Positions 24,260-33,198 of a stretch of DNA of 37,284 nucleotides are shown here, piece after piece; the stretch's first letter is position 1, and each line of letters opens with the position of its first letter. The position numbers and the translations under genes are program-made. The notes below the pieces were generated by a model. The model had not been told where the DNA came from, searched no databases, and saw only the letters and a list, made by a program, of their open reading frames with translations. Source of the DNA: Bacteroides sp. (lineage in GTDB: Bacteria > Bacteroidota > Bacteroidia > Bacteroidales > SM23-62); NCBI GenBank assembly GCA_011053095.1, contig DRHS01000036.1, positions 1 through 37,284 of the forward strand, read 5' to 3'.

Positions 24260-27200
24260 TTGAATACTTCAAAGTATATTATAGTCCTTATTTGTCTTTT
24301 GAGCCTGTCATGCTCAAAAGAACCCGGTAAAAAAGATAATCCAGCTGTTAATGAAGAAAAGACAGAATATTTCTTAAACCTTACCAATCCACGGAATACC
24401 AATCTATATTTTACCAATAAGGTTCTTGAAACGGAAGATCATAACTACCTGGCATATGAATCCATTTACAATGGAAGCGGGGTTGGTATAGGGGATATTA
24501 ATAATGACGGACTACCTGACATTTACCTGGGCGGCAATTCCGTTTTTGACAAACTTTACCTGAACAAGGGTGACCTTACCTTTGAAGACATCAGTAAAAG
24601 TGCCGGCATCAGCGGGATCCATGGGGGTTGGTCAACGGGTATTAATATGGTGGATATCAATGCGGATGGATTCCTGGATATTTATGTGTGCCGAGGCGGT
24701 CCTTATAATAATCCCGAAGAACGATTGAATAAACTATTCATTAACAACGGAGATCTTACATTTACTGAATCCGCTGCAGAGTATGGACTTGACAATGAAT
24801 CCTACTCTATTCAGACAGCCTTTTTTGATTATGACCTTGACGGTGATCTCGATATGTACCTGATGAACCAGCCTACCCCCTCCTTCCAGCTGGAATTTAT
24901 TAATTATAGGAAGTTGCGTGCCGATATTGAGAGCGGTAAACTCCAAACCGATAAGTTTTTTGAGAATATTGATAACAGGTTTGTTGAAAAAACTGCTGCT
25001 GCGGGACTGACCAATTTTGGATACAGGCTTGGCATAGCCGTCGGGGATATAAACCAGGACGGGTATCCCGATTTGTACGTATGCAGTGATTACGATGGTG
25101 CAGACCTGATGTATATTAATACGGGTAACAAGAGTTTTATAAATACAATAAATGACCAGGTCGGGCATATTTCACTGAGCAGTATGGGGACTGAGCTGTC
25201 CGATATAAACAATGATGGTTTTCTTGATATCCTTGTCCTGGAAATGGCTCCGGATGATCATTTCAGGTCCAAATTTGAAATGCTTCCCATGAACACATCC
25301 CGCTTCCGGGGACTGGCAAAATATGGTTTTCATAACCAGTACATGTACAATACCCTGCAATTGAACAATGGCAACGGAACATTCAGCGAAATAGCTGAAC
25401 TGGCAGGAGTTTCAAAGACAGACTGGAGCTGGGGACCCCTGTTTTTTGATATAGATAACGATGGAATGAAAGACCTTTTCATCGCAAATGGAGTCAAACA
25501 TCAGTTCATCTTCTGGGATTTCTCAAATGCACTGGATAAAAAAGCAGAGGAGTTGAACAGAAGTTTGAATATCTCGGAAATCACTGAAATGTCGATAACC
25601 AGAACCACCCCAAATGTTGTTTATCGATCTGCAGGTGACTTTAAGTATAAAAAGTATAGCGACCATTGGGTTGACGAATCCAATTTCAACTCGAATGGTG
25701 TTGCATACGGGGATCTTGATAATGACGGGGACCTGGACCTTGTGGCCAATAATATGGATGATAATGTTTCCCTGTACGAAAGTAAATCGGCCAATGGCCC
25801 GGGAGGTAATTACATAAAGTTCAGATTAACCGGTCCCGCAAAAAACAGGTTTGCAATAGGGTCCAAAATCAAGATCAAAAAGGGAAAGGAGATTCTTTAT
25901 CAGGAGCTTCAAAACGCAAAAGGGTATTTATCCTCTGTGGAACATTCGCTGATATTTGGTTTGGGAGATATGGAAACGGTTCCGGAAACTGAAATTATAT
26001 GGCCGGACGGGCAATCATCCATCATCAGGGATCTACCCGCCAATGCCTCCTATTCCTATAGTTATGATGAGGAAAGCAAAAGCAAGGCACCTGAAAGTCC
26101 TGCTCCTGAAACTGCCTTTCAGAAAATTGATCCGAATGATATTGGTATCGACTTCCAGCACAGGGAGAACAGGTTCAATGATTTTGAAAACCAGGTTCTC
26201 CTGCCCTACAGCCAGTCCCATAATGGCCCATTTATCTCAAAAGCAGATGTAAATAACGATGGACTGGAAGATTTCTTTGTTGGCGGAGCGGCAGATCAAA
26301 GCGGAGAAATGTATATTCAAACTGCGGCAGGGAAGTTCAGCAAGCAAAATGGTCCCTGGACCGGGGATAATGCATACGAAGACCTTGGCAGCCTGTTCTT
26401 TGACTTTGACAACGATGGAGACCAGGATCTGTATGTAGTTAGCGGTGGCAGTGAATTCAAGGCAGGGAGCAAAATGTTCCAGGACAGATTGTACGCAAAT
26501 AACGGCAGCGGCCAGTTTCGTAAAACAACTACTGTCCTTCCTGCTATTCTCACAAGTGGACAAACGGTAAAAGTAAATGATATTGATAAGGACGGCGATC
26601 TGGATATTTTCATCGGAGGAAGGATTATTCCGGATAAATACCCCTACCCTCCTGGATCCTGTTTATTGCTGAATGAAAACGGAAGATTCGTTGATGTCAC
26701 CAGCCGGAACGCTCCTGATCTGCAGCAGATTGGAATGGTCTCGGATGCCGTTTTTGTTGATTTTGATGGCGACGGCGACGATGACCTGGTGACCGTCGGG
26801 GAATGGGGCCCCGTTCAATTCCTTGAGAATAAGAATGGTGACTTTGAAAGAATTCCCGTCGGGGGACTGGAAAATTCCGTGGGACTCTGGTTCAGTATCT
26901 CAGCCAATGATATAGACGGTGATGGAGATATGGATTTATTTGCAGGTAATATGGGACTGAACTCCAAATTCAAGGTTGATGATGAACATTCCTTCCATAT
27001 CTATTGTGAGGATTTTGACCAGTCCGGTACCTTTGATATCGTTCTGTCTTATACATACAATAATGAGCTGGTTCCCCTCAGGGGGCGTGGCTGTTCTTCT
27101 CAGCAGATGCCTTTTATTGCTGATAAATTCCCCACTTTTAAATCTTTTGCTGAAGCAAGTCTTGAAGATATTTACGGACAGGAAGAATTAAGCGGTGCAC

Positions 27201-27592
27201 TGCATTATGAGGCTGATATGCTGGAAAGTGTGTTTATCGAGAATCAGGGCAACGGGAACTTCGTAATGAAAACTCTGCCTGTTGAGGCACAATTCTCACC
27301 GATCCATGATTTCAAATTTATCGATATTGATAAGGATGGGGTGAACGAAGTCATTTCGGTTGGCAATCTCTATAATACAGAAGTTGAAACGATGCGGCTG
27401 GATGCCTCCTACGGCTGCATCCTGAAATACGGGGAGGGCGGATTTCTCAACGTGAAATCAACTATTTCAGGCTTCAGCAGCAAAGGGGATGCCAGGGACA
27501 TTTGCCTGATAGGCACAGGCAGCGATCAGCAGTTATTACTGGTTGCCAATAATAATGAGGCTTTAAACATTTTCAGAGTTATTAATAAATGA
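24260..27592 (+). CDS. Large FG-GAP/ASPIC-UnbV (CRTAC1-type) lipoprotein with two propellers
   Basis: This 1110-aa protein starts at TTG 24260; the choice is supported by the lipoprotein signal MNTSKYIIVLICLLSLSCSK directly after it. Two sets of FG-GAP/VCBS repeats with calcium-binding DxNxDGxxD loops (DINNDGLPDIYLG, DINQDGYPDLYV, DLDNDGDLDLVANN, DFDNDGDQDLYVV, DFDGDGDDDLVTVG) flank a central ASPIC/UnbV domain at about 517-593 (RFAIGSKIKI, NAKGYLSSVEHSLIFGLG, EIIWPDGQS). The first set covers about 50-510 and the second about 640-1090. The family is extracytoplasmic and thought to bind partners through the propeller; molecular function is unknown. Its TGA stop overlaps the next start by 4 bp (ATGA), so it heads a translationally coupled cluster. 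Confidence 0.9.
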   Translation: MNTSKYIIVLICLLSLSCSKEPGKKDNPAVNEEKTEYFLNLTNPRNTNLYFTNKVLETEDHNYLAYESIYNGSGVGIGDINNDGLPDIYLGGNSVFDKLYLNKGDLTFEDISKSAGISGIHGGWSTGINMVDINADGFLDIYVCRGGPYNNPEERLNKLFINNGDLTFTESAAEYGLDNESYSIQTAFFDYDLDGDLDMYLMNQPTPSFQLEFINYRKLRADIESGKLQTDKFFENIDNRFVEKTAAAGLTNFGYRLGIAVGDINQDGYPDLYVCSDYDGADLMYINTGNKSFINTINDQVGHISLSSMGTELSDINNDGFLDILVLEMAPDDHFRSKFEMLPMNTSRFRGLAKYGFHNQYMYNTLQLNNGNGTFSEIAELAGVSKTDWSWGPLFFDIDNDGMKDLFIANGVKHQFIFWDFSNALDKKAEELNRSLNISEITEMSITRTTPNVVYRSAGDFKYKKYSDHWVDESNFNSNGVAYGDLDNDGDLDLVANNMDDNVSLYESKSANGPGGNYIKFRLTGPAKNRFAIGSKIKIKKGKEILYQELQNAKGYLSSVEHSLIFGLGDMETVPETEIIWPDGQSSIIRDLPANASYSYSYDEESKSKAPESPAPETAFQKIDPNDIGIDFQHRENRFNDFENQVLLPYSQSHNGPFISKADVNNDGLEDFFVGGAADQSGEMYIQTAAGKFSKQNGPWTGDNAYEDLGSLFFDFDNDGDQDLYVVSGGSEFKAGSKMFQDRLYANNGSGQFRKTTTVLPAILTSGQTVKVNDIDKDGDLDIFIGGRIIPDKYPYPPGSCLLLNENGRFVDVTSRNAPDLQQIGMVSDAVFVDFDGDGDDDLVTVGEWGPVQFLENKNGDFERIPVGGLENSVGLWFSISANDIDGDGDMDLFAGNMGLNSKFKVDDEHSFHIYCEDFDQSGTFDIVLSYTYNNELVPLRGRGCSSQQMPFIADKFPTFKSFAEASLEDIYGQEELSGALHYEADMLESVFIENQGNGNFVMKTLPVEAQFSPIHDFKFIDIDKDGVNEVISVGNLYNTEVETMRLDASYGCILKYGEGGFLNVKSTISGFSSKGDARDICLIGTGSDQQLLLVANNNEALNIFRVINK

Positions 27593-29247
27593 TCAGGGTT
27601 CCTGCATATTATACTACATGGCTGTTTATACTATTAATGCCTGCCTGCCTGTTTGCCCAGGATCAAAAACCCATATTTATCGATGTAAGCAAAAAGGCCG
27701 GAATTGATTTTAGATATACCTTCGGCGATTATACCTATGAGAATATCCTGGAAAGCAGCGGATCGGGTATTACCGTCTTTGATTACAACGGCGACAACCT
27801 GCTGGACCTCTACATGATGAACGGAACCTGGCTTGAAGGTATTTCAGACAGTAAAGGAGAAGTTTTCAGGGGAACACATAATAAACTCTACAAAAATAAC
27901 GGGAATGGAAGCTTCACCGAGGTTTCCGCACAGGCCGGCGTGGATGACCGGCACTGGAGTATGGCAGCCGGAGCAGTTGATTATGATAATGACGGAGACG
28001 AGGACCTCTATTTATTAAATTACGGAGGCAATGTTTTTTACCACAATAATGGTGACGGTACATTCACCGATATTGCAGGGGAATTGGGACTAGAGGGTCC
28101 GGAGAAGCTGAACGGATTCACCAAATGGAGCGTGGGTGTCGCTTTCTGGGATCATAACCAGGACGGAACTCTTGATGCCATGGTTGGAAATTTTCTTGCC
28201 TTCGATCCGGCATACATATCACCCACAACTCCCGATATGATGCCGCATCCATCTGAGTACAGGGGACAGGCAACCATGCTCTACGAGCAGCAGGCAAATG
28301 GAAAATTCCTGGAGGTAACAAAAGAACATGAATTGTTTTATCCCGATTCCAAATGTATGGGATTAACGGTTTTCGATTACGATGACGACGATGATATGGA
28401 TATCTTCCAGGGAAATGATCACCAGCTGAATTTCCTTTTCAGAAATGATAATGGAAAATACAAAGATGTGGCCATTGAATGTGGTGTGGCTGCCAATGAC
28501 CAGGGACAACCCACCGGATCCATGCATGGATCTGTCGGAGATATTGACGGAGACGGATTAATCGATCTGCTTGTTACTGACTTAAGGCATGGTGCCCTGT
28601 ACAGAAACCTTGGAAATGGACTGTTTGAGGATATCTCCGGGATAAGTGGAATATCCGGCTACTTTGCAGGCAAAGGCCAATGGGGCGCTCAACTATTTGA
28701 TTACGACAATGATGGCGACCTGGATATTTTTTCTGCCAATGGTACAGCTGAAGAGCTCATTCTTCAGTATCCCCTCCTGCTGGAAAATGATGGTAAAGGA
28801 AAATTCAGCAATGTTGGCGCTGAGCGATCTGCCTATTTTTCAAAAAAGCGTTCCGGCCGAGCAGCAGCTGCATGGGATTATGATAACGACGGTGACCTGG
28901 ATCTGATAGTATCTCATATCGATCTTCAGGCAGAAGCCACCCTACTCAGAAACGAAGGCGGGAACAACAACCACTGGCTGGGTTTGAGCCTTGTCGGGAA
29001 GAACGGTCCGGTGGAAGCTATTGGAGCCAAAGTAATCGTGCATGCAGGAGGCAGGAAACAGGTTTTCATAAACCAGAGGGCCAACGGATATCTGACATAC
29101 AGTGATCCAAGGGTTCATGTGGGACTGGGAGCGACTGAGAAAGTAGATCGAATCGAGATCATATGGGCGGATGGAGAACGGGAGTCTTTTCAAATCAATG
29201 GCATTGACCGGTATATAACCATAAAACAAAACTCAGGGAAAAGATGA
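27589..29247 (+). CDS. CRTAC1-type FG-GAP protein with C-terminal ASPIC/UnbV domain
   Basis: This 552-aa secreted protein has a signal peptide ending at LFAQ (about residue 24). The mature start IFIDVSKKAGIDFRYTFGDY and NILESSGSGITVFDYNGDN is the CRTAC1 family entry block. FG-GAP calcium loops recur (DYNGDNLLDLYM, DYDNDGDEDLYLL, DIDGDGLIDLLVT, DYDNDGDLDIFSAN). The last 90 residues form the ASPIC/UnbV domain (NHWLGLSLVGKNGPV, IGAKVIV, RANGYLTYSDPRVHVGLG, RIEIIWADGE). It overlaps the preceding gene by 4 bp and the following ligase gene by 4 bp (ATGA at both junctions), so the products are probably made in fixed ratio. It is a paralogue of the proteins at 24260 and 31492. Confidence 0.92.
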   Translation: MIRVPAYYTTWLFILLMPACLFAQDQKPIFIDVSKKAGIDFRYTFGDYTYENILESSGSGITVFDYNGDNLLDLYMMNGTWLEGISDSKGEVFRGTHNKLYKNNGNGSFTEVSAQAGVDDRHWSMAAGAVDYDNDGDEDLYLLNYGGNVFYHNNGDGTFTDIAGELGLEGPEKLNGFTKWSVGVAFWDHNQDGTLDAMVGNFLAFDPAYISPTTPDMMPHPSEYRGQATMLYEQQANGKFLEVTKEHELFYPDSKCMGLTVFDYDDDDDMDIFQGNDHQLNFLFRNDNGKYKDVAIECGVAANDQGQPTGSMHGSVGDIDGDGLIDLLVTDLRHGALYRNLGNGLFEDISGISGISGYFAGKGQWGAQLFDYDNDGDLDIFSANGTAEELILQYPLLLENDGKGKFSNVGAERSAYFSKKRSGRAAAAWDYDNDGDLDLIVSHIDLQAEATLLRNEGGNNNHWLGLSLVGKNGPVEAIGAKVIVHAGGRKQVFINQRANGYLTYSDPRVHVGLGATEKVDRIEIIWADGERESFQINGIDRYITIKQNSGKR

Positions 29248-30572
29248 GCAATCAATACATGGCAAAGGTTGTGGACCTAACAGTCCCCCAAAAGAACATA
29301 ATTTATAACATGTCGAATGAAGAGGCTGTGGAATTAGTCAATTCCGGCAATACGGACGCGGTCCGGAAAATTGACGGGCAATTTTCCATCGTAGCTGTAG
29401 ATGGAAAAACCATCCGGATGGCAAGGTCAATAGGCCGTCCGATTCGGTATTTCATTGCAAAGCTAAAGGAAGGCCCATGCCTCGTAGTTGCTGAACGTAT
29501 TGATGAAATATACAGGCATCTGAAAAAAGAAAAACTTGAAGACCAGTTTTATCCCTCCTATACAAGGATGGCACCGGCACATTATATCACAAAAATAGAA
29601 TTGCTCGGATGTCCCGATCCGAATCCCGAATACGAGCGATTTTTTATCCCGGAGCGAAACAAGTGGAAGAACCTTTCCCCCGCACAAATTGGAGAATACT
29701 ACATCGGAACATTGTATAAGGAAATCAAAAAATGGTTGCAGTTCAGGGCGGAAAAAGGCCCGGTGGGTGTGACTTTTTCGGCGGGAATTGACAGTGGTTC
29801 AGTATTTCTTCTTACATACCATGCCCTGAAAGAACTTGGTGAAAGTCCCTCAAGACTTAAAGCATTCACTCTTAGCATTGACGGAGGTGGTGAAGACCTG
29901 ATGCAGGCCAGGACCTTTCTCAAGGCACTTGATCTTGAATTATTCCTTGAACCCGTTGAGATGGAACTATCGGATCTGGACTGGAAAAAGACTGTTAAAG
30001 TTGTAGAAGACTACAAATCCCTCGACATACAGGCAGCCACGATGAATTATGCGCTTCTGCAGCAGGTTCGCTCCCGGTATCCCGATTGGAAATACATTGT
30101 GGATGGCGATGGCGGGGATGAGAATTTAAAGGACTACCCCATTGAAGAAAATCCCGAGCTGACCATCCGGAGCGTCCTGAATAATCTTATGCTTTATCAG
30201 GAAGGATGGGGAGTTGCATCCATAAAGCACTCCCTGACCTATTCGGGAGGATTAAGCAGGGGGCACATGAGAACCTATGCACCGGGAGACATACTTGGTT
30301 TTGAAGGATTCAGTCCATACACACTGCCAAATGTGATTGAAATTGCCGAAGGCATTCCGTTTATTGAGCTGACTGGCTGGGATCATGAAAAACTCTACGG
30401 GTTGAAGGGGGAGATAGTCAGCAGTGGTATTAAGTCAATAACCGGAATGGATATGCCGGTCTATCCTAAAAGGCGCTTTCAGCATGGTGCGGCTTCAGCC
30501 AGCACTTTTGGGAAGCTTTTCCCTGACCAGAACATTGAGTATCGAAAGGAGTTTCAGTCCATATATGAGTAA
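29244..30572 (+). CDS. Asparagine synthetase-like ATP-dependent ligase lacking glutaminase cysteine
   Basis: This 442-aa cytoplasmic protein has the AsnB layout. Residues 1-135 are a degenerate class II amidotransferase-like domain (IDGQFSIVAVDGK, MARSIGRPIRYF), but the N-terminus is MSNQYM and has no catalytic Cys2, so glutamine hydrolysis is not expected. Residues 150-420 form the ATP-pyrophosphatase domain, with the PP-loop FSAGIDSGS (178-186) and DGDGGDENLKDY (287-298), equivalent to the SGxGxDE block of AsnB. The enzyme should adenylate a carboxylate and pass it to an amine, as beta-lactam synthetase and lasso-peptide cyclase do, or use free ammonia. Substrate is unknown. It is translationally coupled to a CRTAC1-type gene upstream and overlaps the radical SAM gene downstream by 8 bp, which argues for a shared modification pathway rather than ordinary asparagine synthesis. 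Confidence 0.87.
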   Translation: MSNQYMAKVVDLTVPQKNIIYNMSNEEAVELVNSGNTDAVRKIDGQFSIVAVDGKTIRMARSIGRPIRYFIAKLKEGPCLVVAERIDEIYRHLKKEKLEDQFYPSYTRMAPAHYITKIELLGCPDPNPEYERFFIPERNKWKNLSPAQIGEYYIGTLYKEIKKWLQFRAEKGPVGVTFSAGIDSGSVFLLTYHALKELGESPSRLKAFTLSIDGGGEDLMQARTFLKALDLELFLEPVEMELSDLDWKKTVKVVEDYKSLDIQAATMNYALLQQVRSRYPDWKYIVDGDGGDENLKDYPIEENPELTIRSVLNNLMLYQEGWGVASIKHSLTYSGGLSRGHMRTYAPGDILGFEGFSPYTLPNVIEIAEGIPFIELTGWDHEKLYGLKGEIVSSGIKSITGMDMPVYPKRRFQHGAASASTFGKLFPDQNIEYRKEFQSIYE

Positions 30573-31479
30573 TTATCCCGAATTTGATATCAGCGATCCA
30601 TGGATCTTATCCAGGAGGGGGGGGAAGAACACCGTCGATCCTATGAAGCCTTATGGATGGTCACTCGAAAAGGAATATACCAATTCGGGCCAGGCTGAGG
30701 ATACTGCCACCATCTTCCTTTCCAATTACGAATGCCCCCTCCGTTGCCTGATGTGTGATTTATGGAAAAACACAACATCTGATCCGCTAAAGGAAGGTTG
30801 CATCCCTTCACAAATTGAATGGGCTCTGGACCAGCTTCCACCTGCTAAACACCTGAAGTTGTATAACAGTGGTAATTTTTTTGACACGAGGGCAGTCCCA
30901 AGACAGGACCACCGGCAAATTGCATCTCTGCTTCGCAATTTTGAAACGGTAATAATTGAAAACCATCCAAAATTCATTAATGAGAAATGCCTGGAATTCC
31001 GGGATATGCTTAAGCCTGAATTACAAGTTGCTGTGGGACTCGAGACGGTGCATCCAGAGGTGCTTCCCAGGCTCAATAAAAAAATGAAACCGGATGATTT
31101 CAGGAATTCCATCGGGTTTCTGAAAAAAAATAATATTCGCTCTCGTGCATTTATTCTCCTTCGCCCACCGTTTCTAACCGAAGAAGAAGGTATTTACTGG
31201 GCGAAGCAGTCTATTGATTTTGCCTTCGATGCAGGTGTTGAATGCTGTACGGTTATTCCGACCCGGGCAGGTAATGGTGCGATGGATTTTTTATCTGAAA
31301 ATGGTTTCTTCTCACCCCCGGGAATCCGGGCACTTGAAGAGGTACTTGAATATGGAATCAAACTTAAAGCCGGACGTGTATTTGCAGATGTATGGGATCT
31401 TGAGTTGTTTTCTGATTCTTATGAAGGCCCCGATAAACGAAAAAACAGGCTGGTTGAGATGAATCTTACCCAGGAATAA
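30565..31479 (+). CDS. Radical SAM enzyme (TIGR01210/RaSEA-like family)
   Basis: This 304-aa protein is read from ATG 30565, behind AAAGGAG and overlapping the ligase stop by 8 bp; the frame is open further upstream, but that part lies inside the ligase gene. The [4Fe-4S] motif is C57-PLR-C61-LM-C64 (CX3CX2C) in NYECPLRCLMCDLW. Later blocks LKLYNSGNFFDTRAVP, VGLETVHPEVLPRLNKKM, LLRPPFLTEEEG, IPTRAGNGAMDFL and RVFADVWDLELF match, from memory, the TIGR01210-type proteins related to archaeosine-forming RaSEA. That archaeal tRNA reaction is not expected in Bacteroidota, so the substrate is open. Its position between the AsnB-like ligase and a CRTAC1-type lipoprotein (12 bp downstream) suggests they act on a common compound or on a secreted protein of the cluster before export. 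Confidence 0.86.
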   Translation: MSNYPEFDISDPWILSRRGGKNTVDPMKPYGWSLEKEYTNSGQAEDTATIFLSNYECPLRCLMCDLWKNTTSDPLKEGCIPSQIEWALDQLPPAKHLKLYNSGNFFDTRAVPRQDHRQIASLLRNFETVIIENHPKFINEKCLEFRDMLKPELQVAVGLETVHPEVLPRLNKKMKPDDFRNSIGFLKKNNIRSRAFILLRPPFLTEEEGIYWAKQSIDFAFDAGVECCTVIPTRAGNGAMDFLSENGFFSPPGIRALEEVLEYGIKLKAGRVFADVWDLELFSDSYEGPDKRKNRLVEMNLTQE

Positions 31480-31491
31480 TATTACAGACCA

Positions 31492-33192
31492 ATGAATCAA
31501 AATAGAAAACATCCGCCCAAATTCAGTAGTTACAATCGTATCCTGTTCCTGCTGATTTCAATAACTGTTTTAAGCGCGTGCGTTAACAAAGATAAAGCCA
31601 CTTCCACAGGTAATGATATTAGAGCCACCTCCCTGCCCGCTGAATCGGATGATTACTTCCAGGAGATTACCGGAGAGATTGGAATTGATTTCAAACACTC
31701 CATCGGCGATGATCATTTAAGCAACATCATTGAGTCTGTCGGAGGAGGCGCTGTATTCCTGGATTACGACCAGGATGGCTATCTGGATATCTATGTAAGT
31801 AATGGAACTTTTGCTGAAGGTCTGAGTGAAGGCGATAAACCAGGAAAATTGCCGGAAAACCATCTTTACCACAACCAGGGGGACGGAACTTTTACTGATG
31901 TTACAAAAAAATCCGGCGTAGGCGATCAGGGATATGGAATGGGAATGACAGTGGGAGATTTTAATAATGATGGTTTCCCTGATATATATGTGAGTAACTG
32001 GGGTGCAAACGTCCTTTACAGGAACAATGGAGACGGGACCTTTAAAAATATAACCGGAACGGCTGAGGTTGGAGGGGACCAGTGCAGTGTCGGAGCTGTG
32101 TGGCTGGACTATGACAACGATGGATTGCTGGATCTCTATGTCGGAAATTATCTGGAATATGATCCTGAATACGGGTATTATTACGAACCGGATGGTTTTC
32201 CCGGTCCCATGGCATACGATGCCCAGGCAGATATTCTCTATCGTAATCTCGGAGACGGCAGTTTTGAAGATGTTACCGAAATCATGAACATTTTCAATCC
32301 GGACGGAAGGGCGATGGGAGTTGGTGCGGCAGACTATGACAATGACGGGTTTATTGATATTTATATCGCCAATGACCATATGGTGAATTACCTGTATCAC
32401 AATGAGGCCGGTAAAGTATTTGAGGATCAGGGAATAATGTCTGGAGTCGCATTTAACCAGGTTGGAGAGGCAACAATAAGCATGTCTGTTGATTTTGCAG
32501 ATTATAATAATGATGGACTTCTGGATATCTTTATCTCGGACGATGGATATTGCTCCCTGTTCAAAAATGAAGGAAGCGGTATTTTCAGTGATATGTCAAA
32601 TCCTTCCGGCATTGCCAGCGCTTGCGGGCAGCATGTCGGCTGGGCGTCCTCTTTCATAGATTATGATAATGACGGGGATATGGATATATTCAAGGTAAAC
32701 GGTGAGCTAAAGCATCTGTACGGACAGGAAGACCAGTTGCTGGAAAATATGGATGGTGAAAAATTCGTTGACGTATCTCTTGAACTTGGGAAATATTTTG
32801 AAAAAGAACTGGTGGGCCGGGGGGCATGCTTCGGGGATTATGACAATGATGGTGACCTTGATGCCTTTATCTTAAACCTTGATAACTATGGTGTATTTCT
32901 GAGGAATAACCAGGGCAATGAAAATAACTGGCTGATACTTAGCCTGATTGGAACAACCAGCAACAGAGATGGTGTCGGGGCGAGAGTCAGTGTAGTTACG
33001 GGCGAACTGACTCAGTCAGCCCAGAAAAAGAGTACCACAGGTTACCTGTCTCAGAATGATCCCCGAATGCATTTTGGACTGAACAAATATGAAGTGGTGG
33101 ATAAAATTGAGATCATCTGGCCCTCCGGGAAGGTCCAGGTACTCGAGAATGTCGAAGTGAAACAGATTCTTGAAATCACTGAACCGGAATAG
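31492..33192 (+). CDS. CRTAC1-type FG-GAP lipoprotein with C-terminal ASPIC/UnbV domain
   Basis: This 566-aa protein has a lipoprotein signal with lipobox VLSAC (C30). It shares the entry block with the protein at 27589 (EIGIDFKHSIGDDHLSNIIE, GGGAVFLDYDQDG). Calcium-loop repeats include DYDQDGYLDIYVS, DFNNDGFPDIYVS, DYDNDGLLDLYVG, DYDNDGFIDIYIA, DYNNDGLLDIFIS and DYDNDGDLDAFIL. The ASPIC/UnbV domain occupies about 480-562 (NNWLILSLIGTTSNRDG, STTGYLSQNDPRMHFGLN, KIEIIWPSGKVQ). Relative to the 552-aa paralogue it is lipid-anchored rather than freely secreted. It follows the radical SAM gene by 12 bp and precedes the heme protein gene by 6 bp, within the same operon. Confidence 0.92.
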   Translation: MNQNRKHPPKFSSYNRILFLLISITVLSACVNKDKATSTGNDIRATSLPAESDDYFQEITGEIGIDFKHSIGDDHLSNIIESVGGGAVFLDYDQDGYLDIYVSNGTFAEGLSEGDKPGKLPENHLYHNQGDGTFTDVTKKSGVGDQGYGMGMTVGDFNNDGFPDIYVSNWGANVLYRNNGDGTFKNITGTAEVGGDQCSVGAVWLDYDNDGLLDLYVGNYLEYDPEYGYYYEPDGFPGPMAYDAQADILYRNLGDGSFEDVTEIMNIFNPDGRAMGVGAADYDNDGFIDIYIANDHMVNYLYHNEAGKVFEDQGIMSGVAFNQVGEATISMSVDFADYNNDGLLDIFISDDGYCSLFKNEGSGIFSDMSNPSGIASACGQHVGWASSFIDYDNDGDMDIFKVNGELKHLYGQEDQLLENMDGEKFVDVSLELGKYFEKELVGRGACFGDYDNDGDLDAFILNLDNYGVFLRNNQGNENNWLILSLIGTTSNRDGVGARVSVVTGELTQSAQKKSTTGYLSQNDPRMHFGLNKYEVVDKIEIIWPSGKVQVLENVEVKQILEITEPE

Positions 33193-33198
33193 GAGAAG

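Noticed and set aside
29244-30572. Housekeeping glutamine-dependent asparagine synthetase
   Set aside because: No N-terminal catalytic cysteine, shortened amidotransferase half, and an operon context unrelated to amino-acid synthesis.
31717-32400. A 227-codon open frame on the minus strand
   Set aside because: It mirrors the repetitive Asp/Asn-rich calcium loops of the CRTAC1-type gene; the Ile/Val-rich product is the antisense of those repeats.
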